Below, one piece after another: positions 45,343 to 54,876 of a stretch of 64,000 bases of DNA. The stretch spans positions 186,001 to 250,000 of the forward strand of contig NZ_BAOS01000028.1 of NCBI RefSeq assembly GCF_002443295.1, in the 5' to 3' direction. The notes under the pieces are model-generated. The model ran no database searches and was not told the DNA's origin. It saw only the letters and a program-made list of their open reading frames with translations. Origin of the DNA: Candidatus Scalindua japonica (GTDB lineage: Bacteria > Planctomycetota > Brocadiia > Brocadiales > Scalinduaceae). The stretch's first letter is position 1; every line of letters starts with the position of its first letter. A program made the position numbers and the translations under genes.

Positions 45343-45449
45343 CAGAGAAAAGCAAAAGAATAAAGACAAAATTTAACTACGGAAAAGCACGGATTAGCAC
45401 TGAGGTCAAAAGTAAAGGAGAAAACAAGGCACGCGCGGGTTTGGTACTG

Positions 45450-46376
45450 CTATCGTACAGCATCATAGAGGATGCGCAGGAATTTTTCACGTGAGGCCTT
45501 GAGTACTACATTAACATTAGGCTCCTGTTTTGTAACCGCCAGATGATCGACAACGGTTTGTTCCCGGCAGAGTTGACTCTCTGTTTCTATTGCGACAAAC
45601 AGCGGCTTTGTTTCGGTTGCAACTGTAGGGTCGAGGGCGACTGCCATAGCAAGAGGGTCCGGCAGATCGAATCCTTCCAGATTCATCTCTTTAACAGAAA
45701 ACTTTCTAAGGGCCTTTTGGATATCCACACAGAACTCTGCAAGAGGAGTTTCGACACTGCGCAATTTCTCCATCTCATGTGTGTTGAACATGGCGTATGC
45801 CAGCGAGGCGTCCCAGCCTACCATCGTGATTGGTAGGGAAGATTCAAAGACAATCCTGGCCGCTTCAGGGTCTACCCAGATGTTATATTCAGCGACAGGT
45901 GTTACGTTGCCCCGGCCCTGACCGGTTCCACCCATTATAATACACTCTTTAACTTTACCTGCTATTGATGAGTCCTGCAGGATTGCCAGTGCAATATTAG
46001 TTAAAGGGCCGAGTGTTACTAAAGTGATGTTGCCTGGAAAACGATTAATTGTCTCTATGATTTTCGTTACACCATGGCCTTCGGCAGGTATTCTGCCACA
46101 AAGGGGCAGCCCTATATCACCCATCCCGTCTCTGCCGTGCACGTATTCCGCCGTCTCCAGTGAACGAAGAACCGGTTTTTCCGCGCCACGGTAAACAGGT
46201 ATAGGCCTGCCGCAAAGTTCAACAGTATAAAGTGCATTCTGTACTGCCTGATCAACGTGAACATTACCGCTTACAACCGTAATTGCCTCAGTTTGAACAT
46301 CAGGATAGGTAAGGGCCATCACCAGTGCAACGGCATCGTCCGAGGCAGTATCAGTATCAATTAAAAAGTGGCGCAT
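45450..46376 (-). CDS. Inosine-uridine-type nucleoside hydrolase
   Basis: This 308-residue hydrolase releases ribose from nucleosides. The N-terminal Ca2+-binding IDTDTASDDA (D7, D9, D13, D14) is the family signature, with TLGPLTNIALAI and a C-terminal VDHLAV segment. The adjacent ribokinase gene, 21 bases upstream on the same strand, would phosphorylate the ribose, making a two-gene nucleoside salvage unit. Specificity (pyrimidine or purine) cannot be decided. Confidence 0.92.
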   Translation of the reverse strand: MRHFLIDTDTASDDAVALVMALTYPDVQTEAITVVSGNVHVDQAVQNALYTVELCGRPIPVYRGAEKPVLRSLETAEYVHGRDGMGDIGLPLCGRIPAEGHGVTKIIETINRFPGNITLVTLGPLTNIALAILQDSSIAGKVKECIIMGGTGQGRGNVTPVAEYNIWVDPEAARIVFESSLPITMVGWDASLAYAMFNTHEMEKLRSVETPLAEFCVDIQKALRKFSVKEMNLEGFDLPDPLAMAVALDPTVATETKPLFVAIETESQLCREQTVVDHLAVTKQEPNVNVVLKASREKFLRILYDAVR

Positions 46377-46397
46377 AGTTATTCTTCTTTACATTCT

Positions 46398-47318
46398 TTA
46401 CATGGTTTTCAGCATTTTATCCAGATCGTCACGGCTCGGTATTGAAGGCTGTGCTCCCTGTTTTGTTGAGGTCAGGGCACCTGCCGCGTTTCCATGCCTG
46501 ACCGCTTCCCTCAATGACCTCCCTTCAGCAAGTGCAACTGCAAAGCTTCCAACAAATGCGTCACCTGCTGCGGTTGTATCAACCGGTTTAACCGGAATGG
46601 CAGGGAAATGTTCGATTCCGTTTTCTGTTATCAGCAAAGCTCCCCGGCATCCTTGTGTCATGATGATTGTCTTGATTCCGGATTGCCGCAGTCCGGAAGC
46701 AGCATGTCGAATCTCGTCCTCTGTACCAACATCATATCCGGACAGTATAGCAGTTTCTGTTTCATTGGGAATCAGAATATCTGTCAGTGAGAGCAGCTCT
46801 GTGGGCAGATGCTGTGCTGGTGCCGGGTTTAATATGACCTTTACTCCATGGTGCCTGGCACATTGTGCCGCCTTGACAACAGCTGGCAGCGGTATCTCTA
46901 ACTGAAGTAAGATCAGATTCGCTGACCGTATCACAGCCTCAGCCTGCGATATATCCGATGGAGTAATACGACTGTTTGCTCCTGATGATACGACGATGCT
47001 GTTTTGTCCTCCCTCTTCTACTACAATAAGCGCAACGCCGGTTGAAGCGTCAGTTTCGTGAATAATATGTTGAGTATCGACCCCCGCCTTTTTGAGACTG
47101 TTTATCATCTGCTCACCAAACGTGTCACCGCCCACACGGCCTATCATGGCAACCTCAGCTCCAAGCCTGGCCGAGGCGTAAGCCTGATTTGCTCCTTTGC
47201 CACCGGGTATCATAAGTAAATTATCCGCACCGAGGACGGTTTCGCCGGGTTTTGGAATTCGAGGTGCCCGTATTACTAAATCCATATTTAAGCTGCCTAT
47301 AACTGCAATCCGCACCAT
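46398..47318 (-). CDS. rbsK: Ribokinase
   Basis: A PfkB-family sugar kinase of 306 residues that phosphorylates D-ribose at O5. Landmarks are GSLNMDLVIR, PGGKGANQAYASARLG (substrate site) and DTTAAGDAFVGSFAVAL with the catalytic aspartate near residue 250. It is first of a likely operon with the nucleoside hydrolase. Confidence 0.93.
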   Translation of the reverse strand: MVRIAVIGSLNMDLVIRAPRIPKPGETVLGADNLLMIPGGKGANQAYASARLGAEVAMIGRVGGDTFGEQMINSLKKAGVDTQHIIHETDASTGVALIVVEEGGQNSIVVSSGANSRITPSDISQAEAVIRSANLILLQLEIPLPAVVKAAQCARHHGVKVILNPAPAQHLPTELLSLTDILIPNETETAILSGYDVGTEDEIRHAASGLRQSGIKTIIMTQGCRGALLITENGIEHFPAIPVKPVDTTAAGDAFVGSFAVALAEGRSLREAVRHGNAAGALTSTKQGAQPSIPSRDDLDKMLKTM

Positions 47319-47342
47319 AAATCCTTTTCTCCTCTCTGCATT

Positions 47343-48068
47343 TTAATGTTTGTGCCGCAAGTGTCGTAAAAGATAGATTACGGATATGATAAGAATTATT
47401 ACTATCACAAATGCAATGGAAGCATAGGGGCCATATTCCGCAACTTTGTCGTGTACCTTTCGAAGCAGCAATGCCCAGCAGATTATCGCAAGGTAAGTGC
47501 CGGATAGCACAATGGCCAGGTTTTTCCAGGGACTAAGTCCCAAAAGGTATCCTGCCGCACAGCCAACAACCGGTCCTGTCATCCAGAACGGCAGCCATAC
47601 AAACATAAAGAGCCCGGCTATTCCATATTTATGTATGGTTTCCTGGTGGGTTTGCGCTGCAGCACTGGTGCGTTTCATGACTCTTCTGAGTGGTTTGATT
47701 ACCAGGACACTGCGCCAGCTGAATACAAAAAGCGGATAAAAGATAAGTACCAGAATGGTTTCAATTATTACATTGGTGATTATAACCAATGTGTTGCCTG
47801 GTTCAAAAGAGTAACCGAAAGAGATCCCTGCGGCCCTTCCGAAAAGAATATTTGTCGCGCTCATTCCCATAAAGACATGTGCTCTCTCCGGAAAGCGGAG
47901 ATAGCCCAGCCCTAATACGGTGATAAACAGAAGGGCTATTATCAATCCTATCTCCAGAATGTGACCTTCCGGTGTAGCGAGTAATTTTTTCCAAACATGC
48001 TTTTCTTCACATGATTTGATGCTTTCCAACTCCTTGTCATTTTTTTTCACAATTTGATTATACCACAT
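47343..48068 (-). CDS. Small multi-drug export-like membrane protein (PF06695/COG2426 type)
   Basis: This 241-residue membrane protein has a cytoplasmic N-terminus and about five to six helices. TETIHKYG-like HQETIHKYGIAGLFMFVWLPFWMTGPVVGC and a glycine-rich AAGYLLGLSPW segment are typical of the Sm_multidrug_ex family. Actual transport activity of this family is poorly established. It is 24 bases upstream of rbsK on the same strand, so it may belong to the salvage operon, possibly by chance. Confidence 0.72.
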   Translation of the reverse strand: MWYNQIVKKNDKELESIKSCEEKHVWKKLLATPEGHILEIGLIIALLFITVLGLGYLRFPERAHVFMGMSATNILFGRAAGISFGYSFEPGNTLVIITNVIIETILVLIFYPLFVFSWRSVLVIKPLRRVMKRTSAAAQTHQETIHKYGIAGLFMFVWLPFWMTGPVVGCAAGYLLGLSPWKNLAIVLSGTYLAIICWALLLRKVHDKVAEYGPYASIAFVIVIILIISVIYLLRHLRHKH

Positions 48069-48474
48069 TAAATAATTTTTTATAAATACAACAAGTATTA
48101 TTGAACACAGAGTTGTTCAGAAGATAAAGCCGCAGAGTAGGATGTCAGTAAACAGGGTTTAGCGCTGTCACTTGCTTTATAGTTTCTGAAAAAGCATATA
48201 ATGATTCAAATATATTATAAATTGTTCCAATTTAACACAATAGGGCCTGTTTTCGTTTATCATGGTGCCGTAGTCATGGTTTTTGTAAATGTAAATTTCA
48301 CAGGCAGCTAGGAAAGTATATGTTTTGTTTCTGCAATTGGTATCGTTTTTGTGATACTCAATAGATGCAATTGTACATAAGTTTGAAAAAAGCTGTTCGG
48401 CCTTCATATTAAAAATCCGGATTCTACTGACGAAGCTTATTTAATATTATTGAAATTTATCAATCAGGTGATTT
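48069..48474. other. Intergenic region between divergent genes
   Basis: About 400 AT-rich bases. A 76-codon minus-strand frame (48177-48407) lacks recognisable features and is probably chance. CAGGTG before ATG 48475 is the only clear signal. Confidence 0.4.
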
Positions 48475-48957
48475 ATGGAAAAGATATGCATTGTGAAAAG
48501 AAGAAGTAGTAGTAGTATGTCTAACGGACTGAGGGATGGCAGGGCTTTCATGCCGGTAAATAATCGTGAGGATTATGGTAGTGCCGATTATGAGTTTAAA
48601 AATCTGGCAGATGGCGATGGCGAAGGCGATAAGCTCTCACTGGACCTTACACCTGAGCAATCTGCGTTAATACAGTCAAACGAATATATCGAGTCCGTAA
48701 CAGACGGTGAGACAAAAAATATTGTTTTAAACATGAAAAAATTAGGAGGTCATACCTTTCTTAACTTTCATTTTGGTGAAGTCGACAACATGAAGCTTCT
48801 AAAGACGAAAGAGGCATGCAGCATGCTGCATGTGAGCGCCAGTTTTTTATTGAAGCTCGTAAGAGAGAAAAAAATTAAAAGTTATAAACTCGGCAGGCTC
48901 AGGCGTTTTTCATTTCATGACATCCTTAATTATCTAACCGAAAATATTGAAAAGTAA
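48475..48957 (+). CDS. Excisionase/MerR-like helix-turn-helix protein
   Basis: This 160-residue protein has a C-terminal DNA-binding domain (about 104-160): LLKTKEACSMLHVSASFLLKLVREKKIKSYKLGRLRRF, the 'HTH_17' winged-helix type found in excisionases and small regulators. The N-terminal 100 residues are acidic and unassigned. It is followed after 26 bases by the ExeA-like ATPase and may regulate that operon. Confidence 0.75.
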   Translation: MEKICIVKRRSSSSMSNGLRDGRAFMPVNNREDYGSADYEFKNLADGDGEGDKLSLDLTPEQSALIQSNEYIESVTDGETKNIVLNMKKLGGHTFLNFHFGEVDNMKLLKTKEACSMLHVSASFLLKLVREKKIKSYKLGRLRRFSFHDILNYLTENIEK

Positions 48958-48983
48958 AAACATTTTTTTATGAGGGAAATCTT

Positions 48984-50498
48984 ATGTATTATGAATATTG
49001 GAATTTAAAAAAATCACCTTTTGATAATGTTCCTGATCCGACAATGTATGCGGCATGCCATGCTTCTATGGAGAATGCGATAGCAGAGACCCTGTTTGCC
49101 ATAGAAGAGGGAGAAGATTGCCTGTCTGTGATAGTTGGTGATGTGGGATTAGGTAAGACAATGTCCATACGTATTATTATCGATTCACTTGAGAGTGAAA
49201 AGTACAAAATTGCGTTAATAACCAACCCCAGCACTACTTTTGTTCAGATATTGAGGGAGATCATAGGCCAGATAACAGGAAAGCCGTGTGAAGAGAGAAA
49301 AAAAGACGACTTACTGGAGATATTTAACAGGCTTCTGTTTGATACAAGTGATGAGGGCAAAAAGATTCTCATTTTTATTGATGAAGCGAATGTTATGTCG
49401 CCAAAGAAACTTGAGGATTTAAGGCTTTTAACTAATATGCAGCAAGATAGTAGAAATTTGTTTACTATGATACTCGTAGGCCAGATGGAGCTGGCAAAGC
49501 GGCTGGAACATCCGAAGAAAGCAAACTTTTTCCAAAGAATTGGTACTTATTGCCAGATAGAGAATATGCCTGACGAGGAGCAGTTAAGAAACTATGTCGA
49601 GACCCGTCTGCAGCGCACAGGTGGATCAGGGAAAATTTTTACAGATGACTCTTTTCCTGAAATCTGGGAATGTTCGGAACATGGTGTTCCTCGTCTCATC
49701 AATAAAATATGTAAGCTGTCATTGAAAGCGGGAGAAACCAATGAATTGGCTGAGATAAACAGTGAAATAATCCGTCAGATCGGGGACCGCTTCCGTAAAA
49801 TAACTCGTCCCGCCTCGCCAAAAAGAAAGCCAAGGAAACGGTTAGAGAATGAAAAAGCTCCACGGCCTGTTAAAGATCCCCGGGATAATTTAGAAACTAA
49901 ACCGGAAGATCAGGGTGAAAAATTAGTTGAGGCAGTTGCCGAAGAAGAGACTCCTCTGGAACCCGTATTGTGCTTACAGGATGATGGAGATGCCATAGCG
50001 CTGTCTTCCGAAACAGACTCAGAGAGTAAAGATGAGCCGGTCTGTACAGGAGGAATAACAGAAGATGGGTCAGTCTGTGCAGAAGGAATAACAGAAGATG
50101 AGCCAGTCTGTGCAGAAGGAATAACAAAAGAGGAGTTTGCTATCCATAATGGTGATGTACAAACCGAGGATGTTGTTTGTGAGAGTACAGAGCAAACCAG
50201 AACATTTCCCGTAGAAGTTGGTTTTGGGGATGAAAAGGCACTTTTTGAAGATGTTGCTGCTGATGAAGACGAGCGGGATGAGGTAGATATTGGAGGCAAC
50301 AGGTTTCAGATAGATCTGTCCTCCAGCCTTATTGAGCAGGCAAGGGGTTCCAACCAGGACCAGCGTAACAAACTCGCCGGCACGATAGCGGCCCAGGCGT
50401 TAACAAACAACAGGGAGTTAACCAAGGCTGCTTCCGCAGATCCAGTTCCCATTTGGAATGAAATAAAAAAGTTTGTGCTCTGCAAGATTGGCAGATAA
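48984..50498 (+). CDS. ExeA/GspA-like AAA ATPase with an acidic repeat-bearing C-terminus
   Basis: A 504-residue protein. The start MYYEYWNLKKSPFDNVPDP is typical of ExeA-family ATPases. Walker A is GDVGLGKT (52-59) and Walker B ILIFIDEA near 128; the arginine-rich lid is around residue 210. ExeA proteins help assemble secretins; others act with transposases or pili. After residue 275 the sequence becomes basic, then acidic and low in complexity, with three 11-residue repeats (EPVC..GITED) at about 351-383. There is no transmembrane helix, unlike ExeA itself. Confidence 0.82.
   Translation: MYYEYWNLKKSPFDNVPDPTMYAACHASMENAIAETLFAIEEGEDCLSVIVGDVGLGKTMSIRIIIDSLESEKYKIALITNPSTTFVQILREIIGQITGKPCEERKKDDLLEIFNRLLFDTSDEGKKILIFIDEANVMSPKKLEDLRLLTNMQQDSRNLFTMILVGQMELAKRLEHPKKANFFQRIGTYCQIENMPDEEQLRNYVETRLQRTGGSGKIFTDDSFPEIWECSEHGVPRLINKICKLSLKAGETNELAEINSEIIRQIGDRFRKITRPASPKRKPRKRLENEKAPRPVKDPRDNLETKPEDQGEKLVEAVAEEETPLEPVLCLQDDGDAIALSSETDSESKDEPVCTGGITEDGSVCAEGITEDEPVCAEGITKEEFAIHNGDVQTEDVVCESTEQTRTFPVEVGFGDEKALFEDVAADEDERDEVDIGGNRFQIDLSSSLIEQARGSNQDQRNKLAGTIAAQALTNNRELTKAASADPVPIWNEIKKFVLCKIGR
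50035..50133 (+). repeat. 33-base tandem repeat, three units, inside the ExeA-like gene
   Basis: Each unit encodes an 11-residue block: EPVCTGGITED, GSVCAEGITED, EPVCAEGITKE. The units are highly similar at the nucleotide level, which indicates recent expansion. Each places one cysteine in an otherwise acidic tail. Confidence 0.85.
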
Positions 50499-50550
50499 GC
50501 GTAAAGATAAATGAACTTTTGCTTTTTACCAATTATTAAAGAGTTGATTA

Positions 50551-51489
50551 ATGAATAAAAAGAACCTGTCTCGAAGATGGTTTATGAAAGGGTGTATGTA
50601 TGATCGTGTTGGTTCGAGACGTGAAAAATCGATAGATGCCTATAAGAAAAGCATAAAATATGATGACAAACATACTGATGCTTATGTGAATTTGGGATTT
50701 ATTTATCTTGCGGGAAACGATTATGAGAAGGCTGCAAAATGCTTTCAGGACGTAGCGGAACTCGAACCTGAAAATCCTGAGGCATTCAATAATCTGGGAT
50801 ATTCGTACGAAAAAATGGAACGGTTCGGCTGTGCAAGGCAGGCGTACAAGAAGGCATCCGGTCTTGACCCTGGAAATGTTGAGACCATGCTTAATATTGC
50901 GAAAGTACAGGAACTGGAGGGGAATTATCACGGTGCTGTCAAGCAATATAATAAAGCAATTAAACAGGACCCTGATAATATCTCACCGCGCTTCTGTCTT
51001 GCAGTGCTATATGACAGTTATGATATGTTTGACGAAGCGCTGGAGGAGTACAAGGGTGTCCTTGAAAGAGATCCTGATCATTTAAAGGCTCTTTTGAATA
51101 TGGGGAACCTGTATGTACAGCTAGGTGATTATGGCCAGGCAATAAAACTGCTTAAAAGGGTGATGACATTGGAACCCGATAATACAGATGCCTGTGACCG
51201 TCTGGGCGCAGTTTATAAGAGTGTTGAAAATTACGCTGAAGCTGCAGAAGCTTACAAAAGATTACTTTCTCTTGATCCATTTCAGGAAGAAACACATATG
51301 GAACTTGCGGAAACACAATATTTTCAATATCGTTCAAAGTTAAATGGGGTTAAAAAAGAAGAAGTCAGGCAGAGACTTGATTTTGTTTTAACTATTAACC
51401 CGAATAACGGAAGGGGGAAGCAGCTCCTTAAGGAGCTGCTAAAAGACGATATAATACCGGATAACGGATTATCCTTAACTCAGTATTAA
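50551..51489 (+). CDS. Tetratricopeptide repeat protein
   Basis: This 312-residue protein is built of about seven to eight TPR units from residue 28 to 270 (for example AYKKSIKYDDKHTDAYVNLGFIYLAGNDYEKAAKCFQDV). There is no signal peptide or membrane helix, so it is a cytoplasmic scaffold. It lies 52 bases after the ExeA-like gene on the same strand and could be its partner. GAGTTGATTA precedes the ATG. Confidence 0.88.
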   Translation: MNKKNLSRRWFMKGCMYDRVGSRREKSIDAYKKSIKYDDKHTDAYVNLGFIYLAGNDYEKAAKCFQDVAELEPENPEAFNNLGYSYEKMERFGCARQAYKKASGLDPGNVETMLNIAKVQELEGNYHGAVKQYNKAIKQDPDNISPRFCLAVLYDSYDMFDEALEEYKGVLERDPDHLKALLNMGNLYVQLGDYGQAIKLLKRVMTLEPDNTDACDRLGAVYKSVENYAEAAEAYKRLLSLDPFQEETHMELAETQYFQYRSKLNGVKKEEVRQRLDFVLTINPNNGRGKQLLKELLKDDIIPDNGLSLTQY

Positions 51490-51543
51490 AAATCAAGGAA
51501 GGCAGCCCGAGAGTAATTACTATCGTTGCATTCTACTGCCTCT

Positions 51544-52326
51544 TTATTTAAGCGGTGATAGCTGCGATGATCCCGGCGCTCTTGCCGCCAGGAGCGTACC
51601 TCCAACTACTGCCAGCGGTAGTATAAAACTAGACAAAAACGGAATTGCAAAAAGGAATGTAAATATTGCTCCAAACCCGGTACAGGCATAAATGTGACGC
51701 CACAGAAATTTAGCGCCCTGCCGGAGGCCAATACTCCTTCTGGTTTGCGGGTAACTGATATATTGGAAAGTGACAAGTAAAAAAGCGAGTATAAACGCAA
51801 ATATATTTACAATCGGTACCCAGCAGAACATTATAGCAAAGACCGCGGCAATGAAGGCAGTTGCTGTCTTAAACAGGTCTATTCCGATAAGTTTAACGTG
51901 AGTTTTCAGCGTTTTTTTTGTAACCGTCGGCAATGGGATTTCCGTAACCCTTTCGGACCTTTCTGCTAATATATCGTTAAAGGGAGAGGCCACAATACTA
52001 CTGGTAAAAATAAATGTTAAAGCCGCGACCATCCATAATATCATTTTTCCGGACAACAAAAAAAACCTGCCGATCAGACTGGCGGGGTCGAAGCCGAGCC
52101 TTGCAATATACTCTTGCAGGAGCGAAATTGCCCAGTCCTGCAGTTGGCTTATTCCATAGATAAAAAGTATAAATGTCAATGCAAGCGGAAGAGCACTCCA
52201 GAACAGCAGCGATTTGTTCCTGAATATCAGCTTGAGGGCCCGGTAGGGAAGGCTAAGCCCGAACCACAGGGAGCGGGTCCTGGGAAAATGTATTTTACGT
52301 GGAATTGTATTCATGTTATTTCCCAT
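51544..52326 (-). CDS. EI24/CysZ-like membrane protein
   Basis: A membrane protein of about 260 residues with long hydrophobic segments. The FIFTSSIVASPFNDILAERSE segment and the early PYRALKLIFRNKSLLFWSALPLALTF are typical of the EI24/CysZ family; CysZ members are sulfate channels. The start is uncertain (ATG 52326 or 52314, or TTG 52329). A sulfate role would complement the sulfur operon at 56.6-59.7 kb, but that link is only inference. Confidence 0.75.
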   Translation of the reverse strand: MGNNMNTIPRKIHFPRTRSLWFGLSLPYRALKLIFRNKSLLFWSALPLALTFILFIYGISQLQDWAISLLQEYIARLGFDPASLIGRFFLLSGKMILWMVAALTFIFTSSIVASPFNDILAERSERVTEIPLPTVTKKTLKTHVKLIGIDLFKTATAFIAAVFAIMFCWVPIVNIFAFILAFLLVTFQYISYPQTRRSIGLRQGAKFLWRHIYACTGFGAIFTFLFAIPFLSSFILPLAVVGGTLLAARAPGSSQLSPLK

Positions 52327-52464
52327 CAATTATATGCATTAGTGTTTATGTGTCAATTATAAGATGCTGAGACAGGTCAGTTTTGTTTTCAATCGGTAAG
52401 TGGAGGCAGCTGCTTTAAAGGTTTAAACTTGCTCAGACATATTTGTTCCGGTTATAATAATGCC

Positions 52465-53220
52465 ATGTCTAAATTATTAATCACTATTCTCTGCTCCTGT
52501 CTCCTCTTTGCGGGATGTATAACGTCACAGACTTCAACAGGAAGCCACCATGAACGGGTCTCCCGTGATATAGCAGAAATACTCGCTAAGGCGGAACAGG
52601 ACGCTTCTATCGGAGAGAACATCAGGGTAACAGTAAATCTTCTGACCACAAGTGTGACAGATTCTTTTGCTGTCGGTGGACTTATGCAGCGAGTATATGG
52701 AGATGTCACTGTAACTAGCCGCTCTGAAGCCTTTGCTCAATCAGGCTTACAGATAAGTGTAGCAGGAGAAGATTTTAGCGCTCAACTTGACATTGCAAAG
52801 CAGAAGCTTAAGTCCTCTCAAGATTCCGAACTTTTCCTGGTACTTGCCGATGGTGCGACCGGTTCAATAAACATCGGGAAGGAAATTACTGTGCCTCGGT
52901 TTTACTACTTTAACAGATGGTATAGTGGTATAAATTACGAATTCAGGAAGGCTGGCAGGTCGCTGCAAGTGACTGCCAGAAAGCTTCCTTCCGGTCTGAT
53001 TGAAATGGAGTTGACTCCCGTCTTCTCCAGGTTTTTAAGTGATGGCGGAGACCTTGAAATGACTGAACTCACAACAACAGTAACTGCACGGCCTGGTCAG
53101 GTAGTGGTGATAGGCGGTGATACTTCTTCAGGTGAAAATGTAGCCAATGCTCTGTTGGGTTACCGTAAGGAGGGTGAGATGAAAGAGACCCTGATCACCG
53201 TTACGCCTCATATAAGATAA
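52465..53220 (+). CDS. Lipoprotein with secretin-like C-terminal domain
   Basis: From the ATG at 52465 the protein is 251 residues. A lipoprotein signal ends LLFAGC (C18). The C-terminal 90 residues resemble the secretin homology region: TTVTARPGQVVVIGG, then LLGYRKEGEMKETLITVTPHI, like the 'T.v.v.dGqtvviGGL...LG...r...k.eLlI.vTPhI' of PilQ/GspD. It is much shorter than a true secretin and lacks obvious N-domains, so it may be an accessory or degenerate secretin-like protein. It occurs near an ExeA-like ATPase and a TPR protein. Confidence 0.72.
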   Translation: MSKLLITILCSCLLFAGCITSQTSTGSHHERVSRDIAEILAKAEQDASIGENIRVTVNLLTTSVTDSFAVGGLMQRVYGDVTVTSRSEAFAQSGLQISVAGEDFSAQLDIAKQKLKSSQDSELFLVLADGATGSINIGKEITVPRFYYFNRWYSGINYEFRKAGRSLQVTARKLPSGLIEMELTPVFSRFLSDGGDLEMTELTTTVTARPGQVVVIGGDTSSGENVANALLGYRKEGEMKETLITVTPHIR

Positions 53221-53316
53221 GGCGGACTATTGTTCTGTAATAGATAAAAGTGCATAAGGTTATCGAACAGATACGGTGTAAACAGATTTCTTCCCATCTT
53301 CAGGCTCCTGTTTCCC

Positions 53317-53337
53317 GAACAACCTGGGTGGTTGTTC
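53317..53337. terminator. Hairpin between convergent genes
   Basis: GAACAACC / GGTTGTTC, perfect 8-base arms with a 5-base loop, between the secretin-like gene and the M23 peptidase gene. Likely a shared transcription end, though no strong U-tract is present on either strand. Confidence 0.5.
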
Positions 53338-53362
53338 ATTGAAGATAGCTTCCCACCGGGTA

Positions 53363-53941
53363 TTAGATATACTTCAGAGGATTACAAAGAGTTATATATC
53401 GGGAGTTCCCTATTGATTCCCAATTGAGTTGATTACAGGGTAAAGATTCCGGGATCCATGCCATTGTGATGTGGATGTGTGGATGGATCCTGCTATTTTC
53501 TGATGTTGCCGCAACCTCTGCAATGATATCTCCTTCATATACTCTTTTTCCCAAATCCTGGTTATTTCCTGGTTTAGTATGCCCGTAAACAGTGTGCAGT
53601 GTCTTTCCGCTTTTGTCTTTAAAGCTATGTTTTATATATATTGATTTTCCCAGAAAATCATCGTGGATGTAGACTATATCTCCGGTATACATTACCGGGA
53701 TTTTTGTCCCATTGCCAACATGACGGACCTGTCCTGTCTTGTCTCTGTAATAGCAGAAGTCTATTCCTTCATGAGGTGCAGGTCTAAGCCCATTATTCTT
53801 CCACCATGCTTCGGTATCCTGGAATAGCATTCCGGGATAAAAGACCCACTCCTTGAATTCGTATATGTGGAAACCGTTATTATGTCTTAAAAAAGATGTT
53901 GCGAATGTTGATTCTGGTATCTTATTTTCTTTAGATTTCAT
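53363..53941 (-). CDS. M23-family metallopeptidase-like protein without signal peptide
   Basis: This 192-residue protein has the LytM/M23 zinc site: H57 and D61 in PHEGIDF, and H155-x-H157 in IHPHIHITMAW, with LHTVYGHTK near 115-123. M23 enzymes cut peptidoglycan cross-links. Unusually, no signal peptide is visible in the first 40 residues, and the domain fills nearly the whole protein, so a non-cell-wall or cytoplasmic role is possible. Confidence 0.8.
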   Translation of the reverse strand: MKSKENKIPESTFATSFLRHNNGFHIYEFKEWVFYPGMLFQDTEAWWKNNGLRPAPHEGIDFCYYRDKTGQVRHVGNGTKIPVMYTGDIVYIHDDFLGKSIYIKHSFKDKSGKTLHTVYGHTKPGNNQDLGKRVYEGDIIAEVAATSENSRIHPHIHITMAWIPESLPCNQLNWESIGNSRYITLCNPLKYI

Positions 53942-54088
53942 GGAAATTAATCAGAAAGGAAGTTTTGATAAACAGGAAGGCTTTTGTCCATCTTTATCGA
54001 ACAGAATGTTCGGACTGGTAGCCGCATCCATAAGATTGTGCAATTTCCGACAAATCCACCTATACTAACCGGAAAATAAAAATGATTG

Positions 54089-54655
54089 TTAAAAGAAGGG
54101 ATTGCTGTTTTTTTCGATCCCGACCGTAGTCATAGGGCCGTGGGCAGGAAATACAAGAGTCTCATCCGGCAGCGTAAAGATACGTTCTCGGACATGCTTG
54201 ATCTGGCATTTTGCCGCTTTGGTAGAACCGGTTCCACCAATCGAACCGCACATGAGAGCGTCTCCCGTAAATACGCATCCGTGTCCATAAAATGCAATTC
54301 CATGCGGGGTATGACCCTGTATGGAGATAGCCTGGAATTTTAAGTTGCCGACTTTGATTATTTCGGCTCCCTGTAACTGGTGTTCTGCGCCCTGGACTTC
54401 TCCATGGCCAGCATAGCTCTGGGTTTTATAACGGCTGTTGAAATCCGGCAGCCCTTCGGTATGATCCCAATGACCGTGTGTAAAAAAAAGAAATTTGAGC
54501 TGTATTTTCTGATCCTGCATAAAATCATCGATTTCGGTACAGAAACCGCCCGGATCAATAAATACTCCGGTTCTGGTTTCAGGATCAGCTATGAGAAAGC
54601 CGTTGATTCCGTAACTCCCCACGGTAAATCTTTTGAATATGAAGTTGGTCATCAT
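54089..54655 (-). CDS. MBL-fold metal-dependent hydrolase (glyoxalase II-like)
   Basis: A 188-residue metallo-beta-lactamase-fold enzyme. The metal motif THGHWDH gives H60, H62, D64 and H65; further ligands are in GHTPHGIAFY (histidine) and FTGDALMCGSIG (aspartate), with a terminal FPAHGPMTTVG histidine. The compact size and motif spacing fit the glyoxalase II/YcbL group. Substrate unknown. Confidence 0.9.
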   Translation of the reverse strand: MMTNFIFKRFTVGSYGINGFLIADPETRTGVFIDPGGFCTEIDDFMQDQKIQLKFLFFTHGHWDHTEGLPDFNSRYKTQSYAGHGEVQGAEHQLQGAEIIKVGNLKFQAISIQGHTPHGIAFYGHGCVFTGDALMCGSIGGTGSTKAAKCQIKHVRERIFTLPDETLVFPAHGPMTTVGIEKNSNPFF

Positions 54656-54779
54656 TGTGCTGGTTTTTTTGTTTATATTTGTTAAAGGTTTCTAAGTTAC
54701 TCGCAATTGTGGAGGGTAGGAAGCCCTCCCTGCAAAAATATTATATTTTTTTCACTGGGTTCCAGTTGAAAGAATACCT

Positions 54780-54798
54780 GTCCGCCCGGCAGGCGGAC
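54780..54798. repeat. Palindrome GTCCGCC-CGGCA-GGCGGAC
   Basis: Perfect 7-base arms in the intergenic gap. A member of the loose GC-rich palindromic repeat set in this window. Confidence 0.6.
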
Positions 54799-54876
54799 GA
54801 GATTGACAGTTTTTGGGTAAAAAATGGAATACATGCAAAAAGCTGACAGTACAACGTAACTATAATAAAAATATAC

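Noticed and set aside
48177-48407. 76-codon minus-strand ORF
   Set aside because: No recognisable features or clear ribosome site; likely chance in AT-rich DNA upstream of the helix-turn-helix gene.
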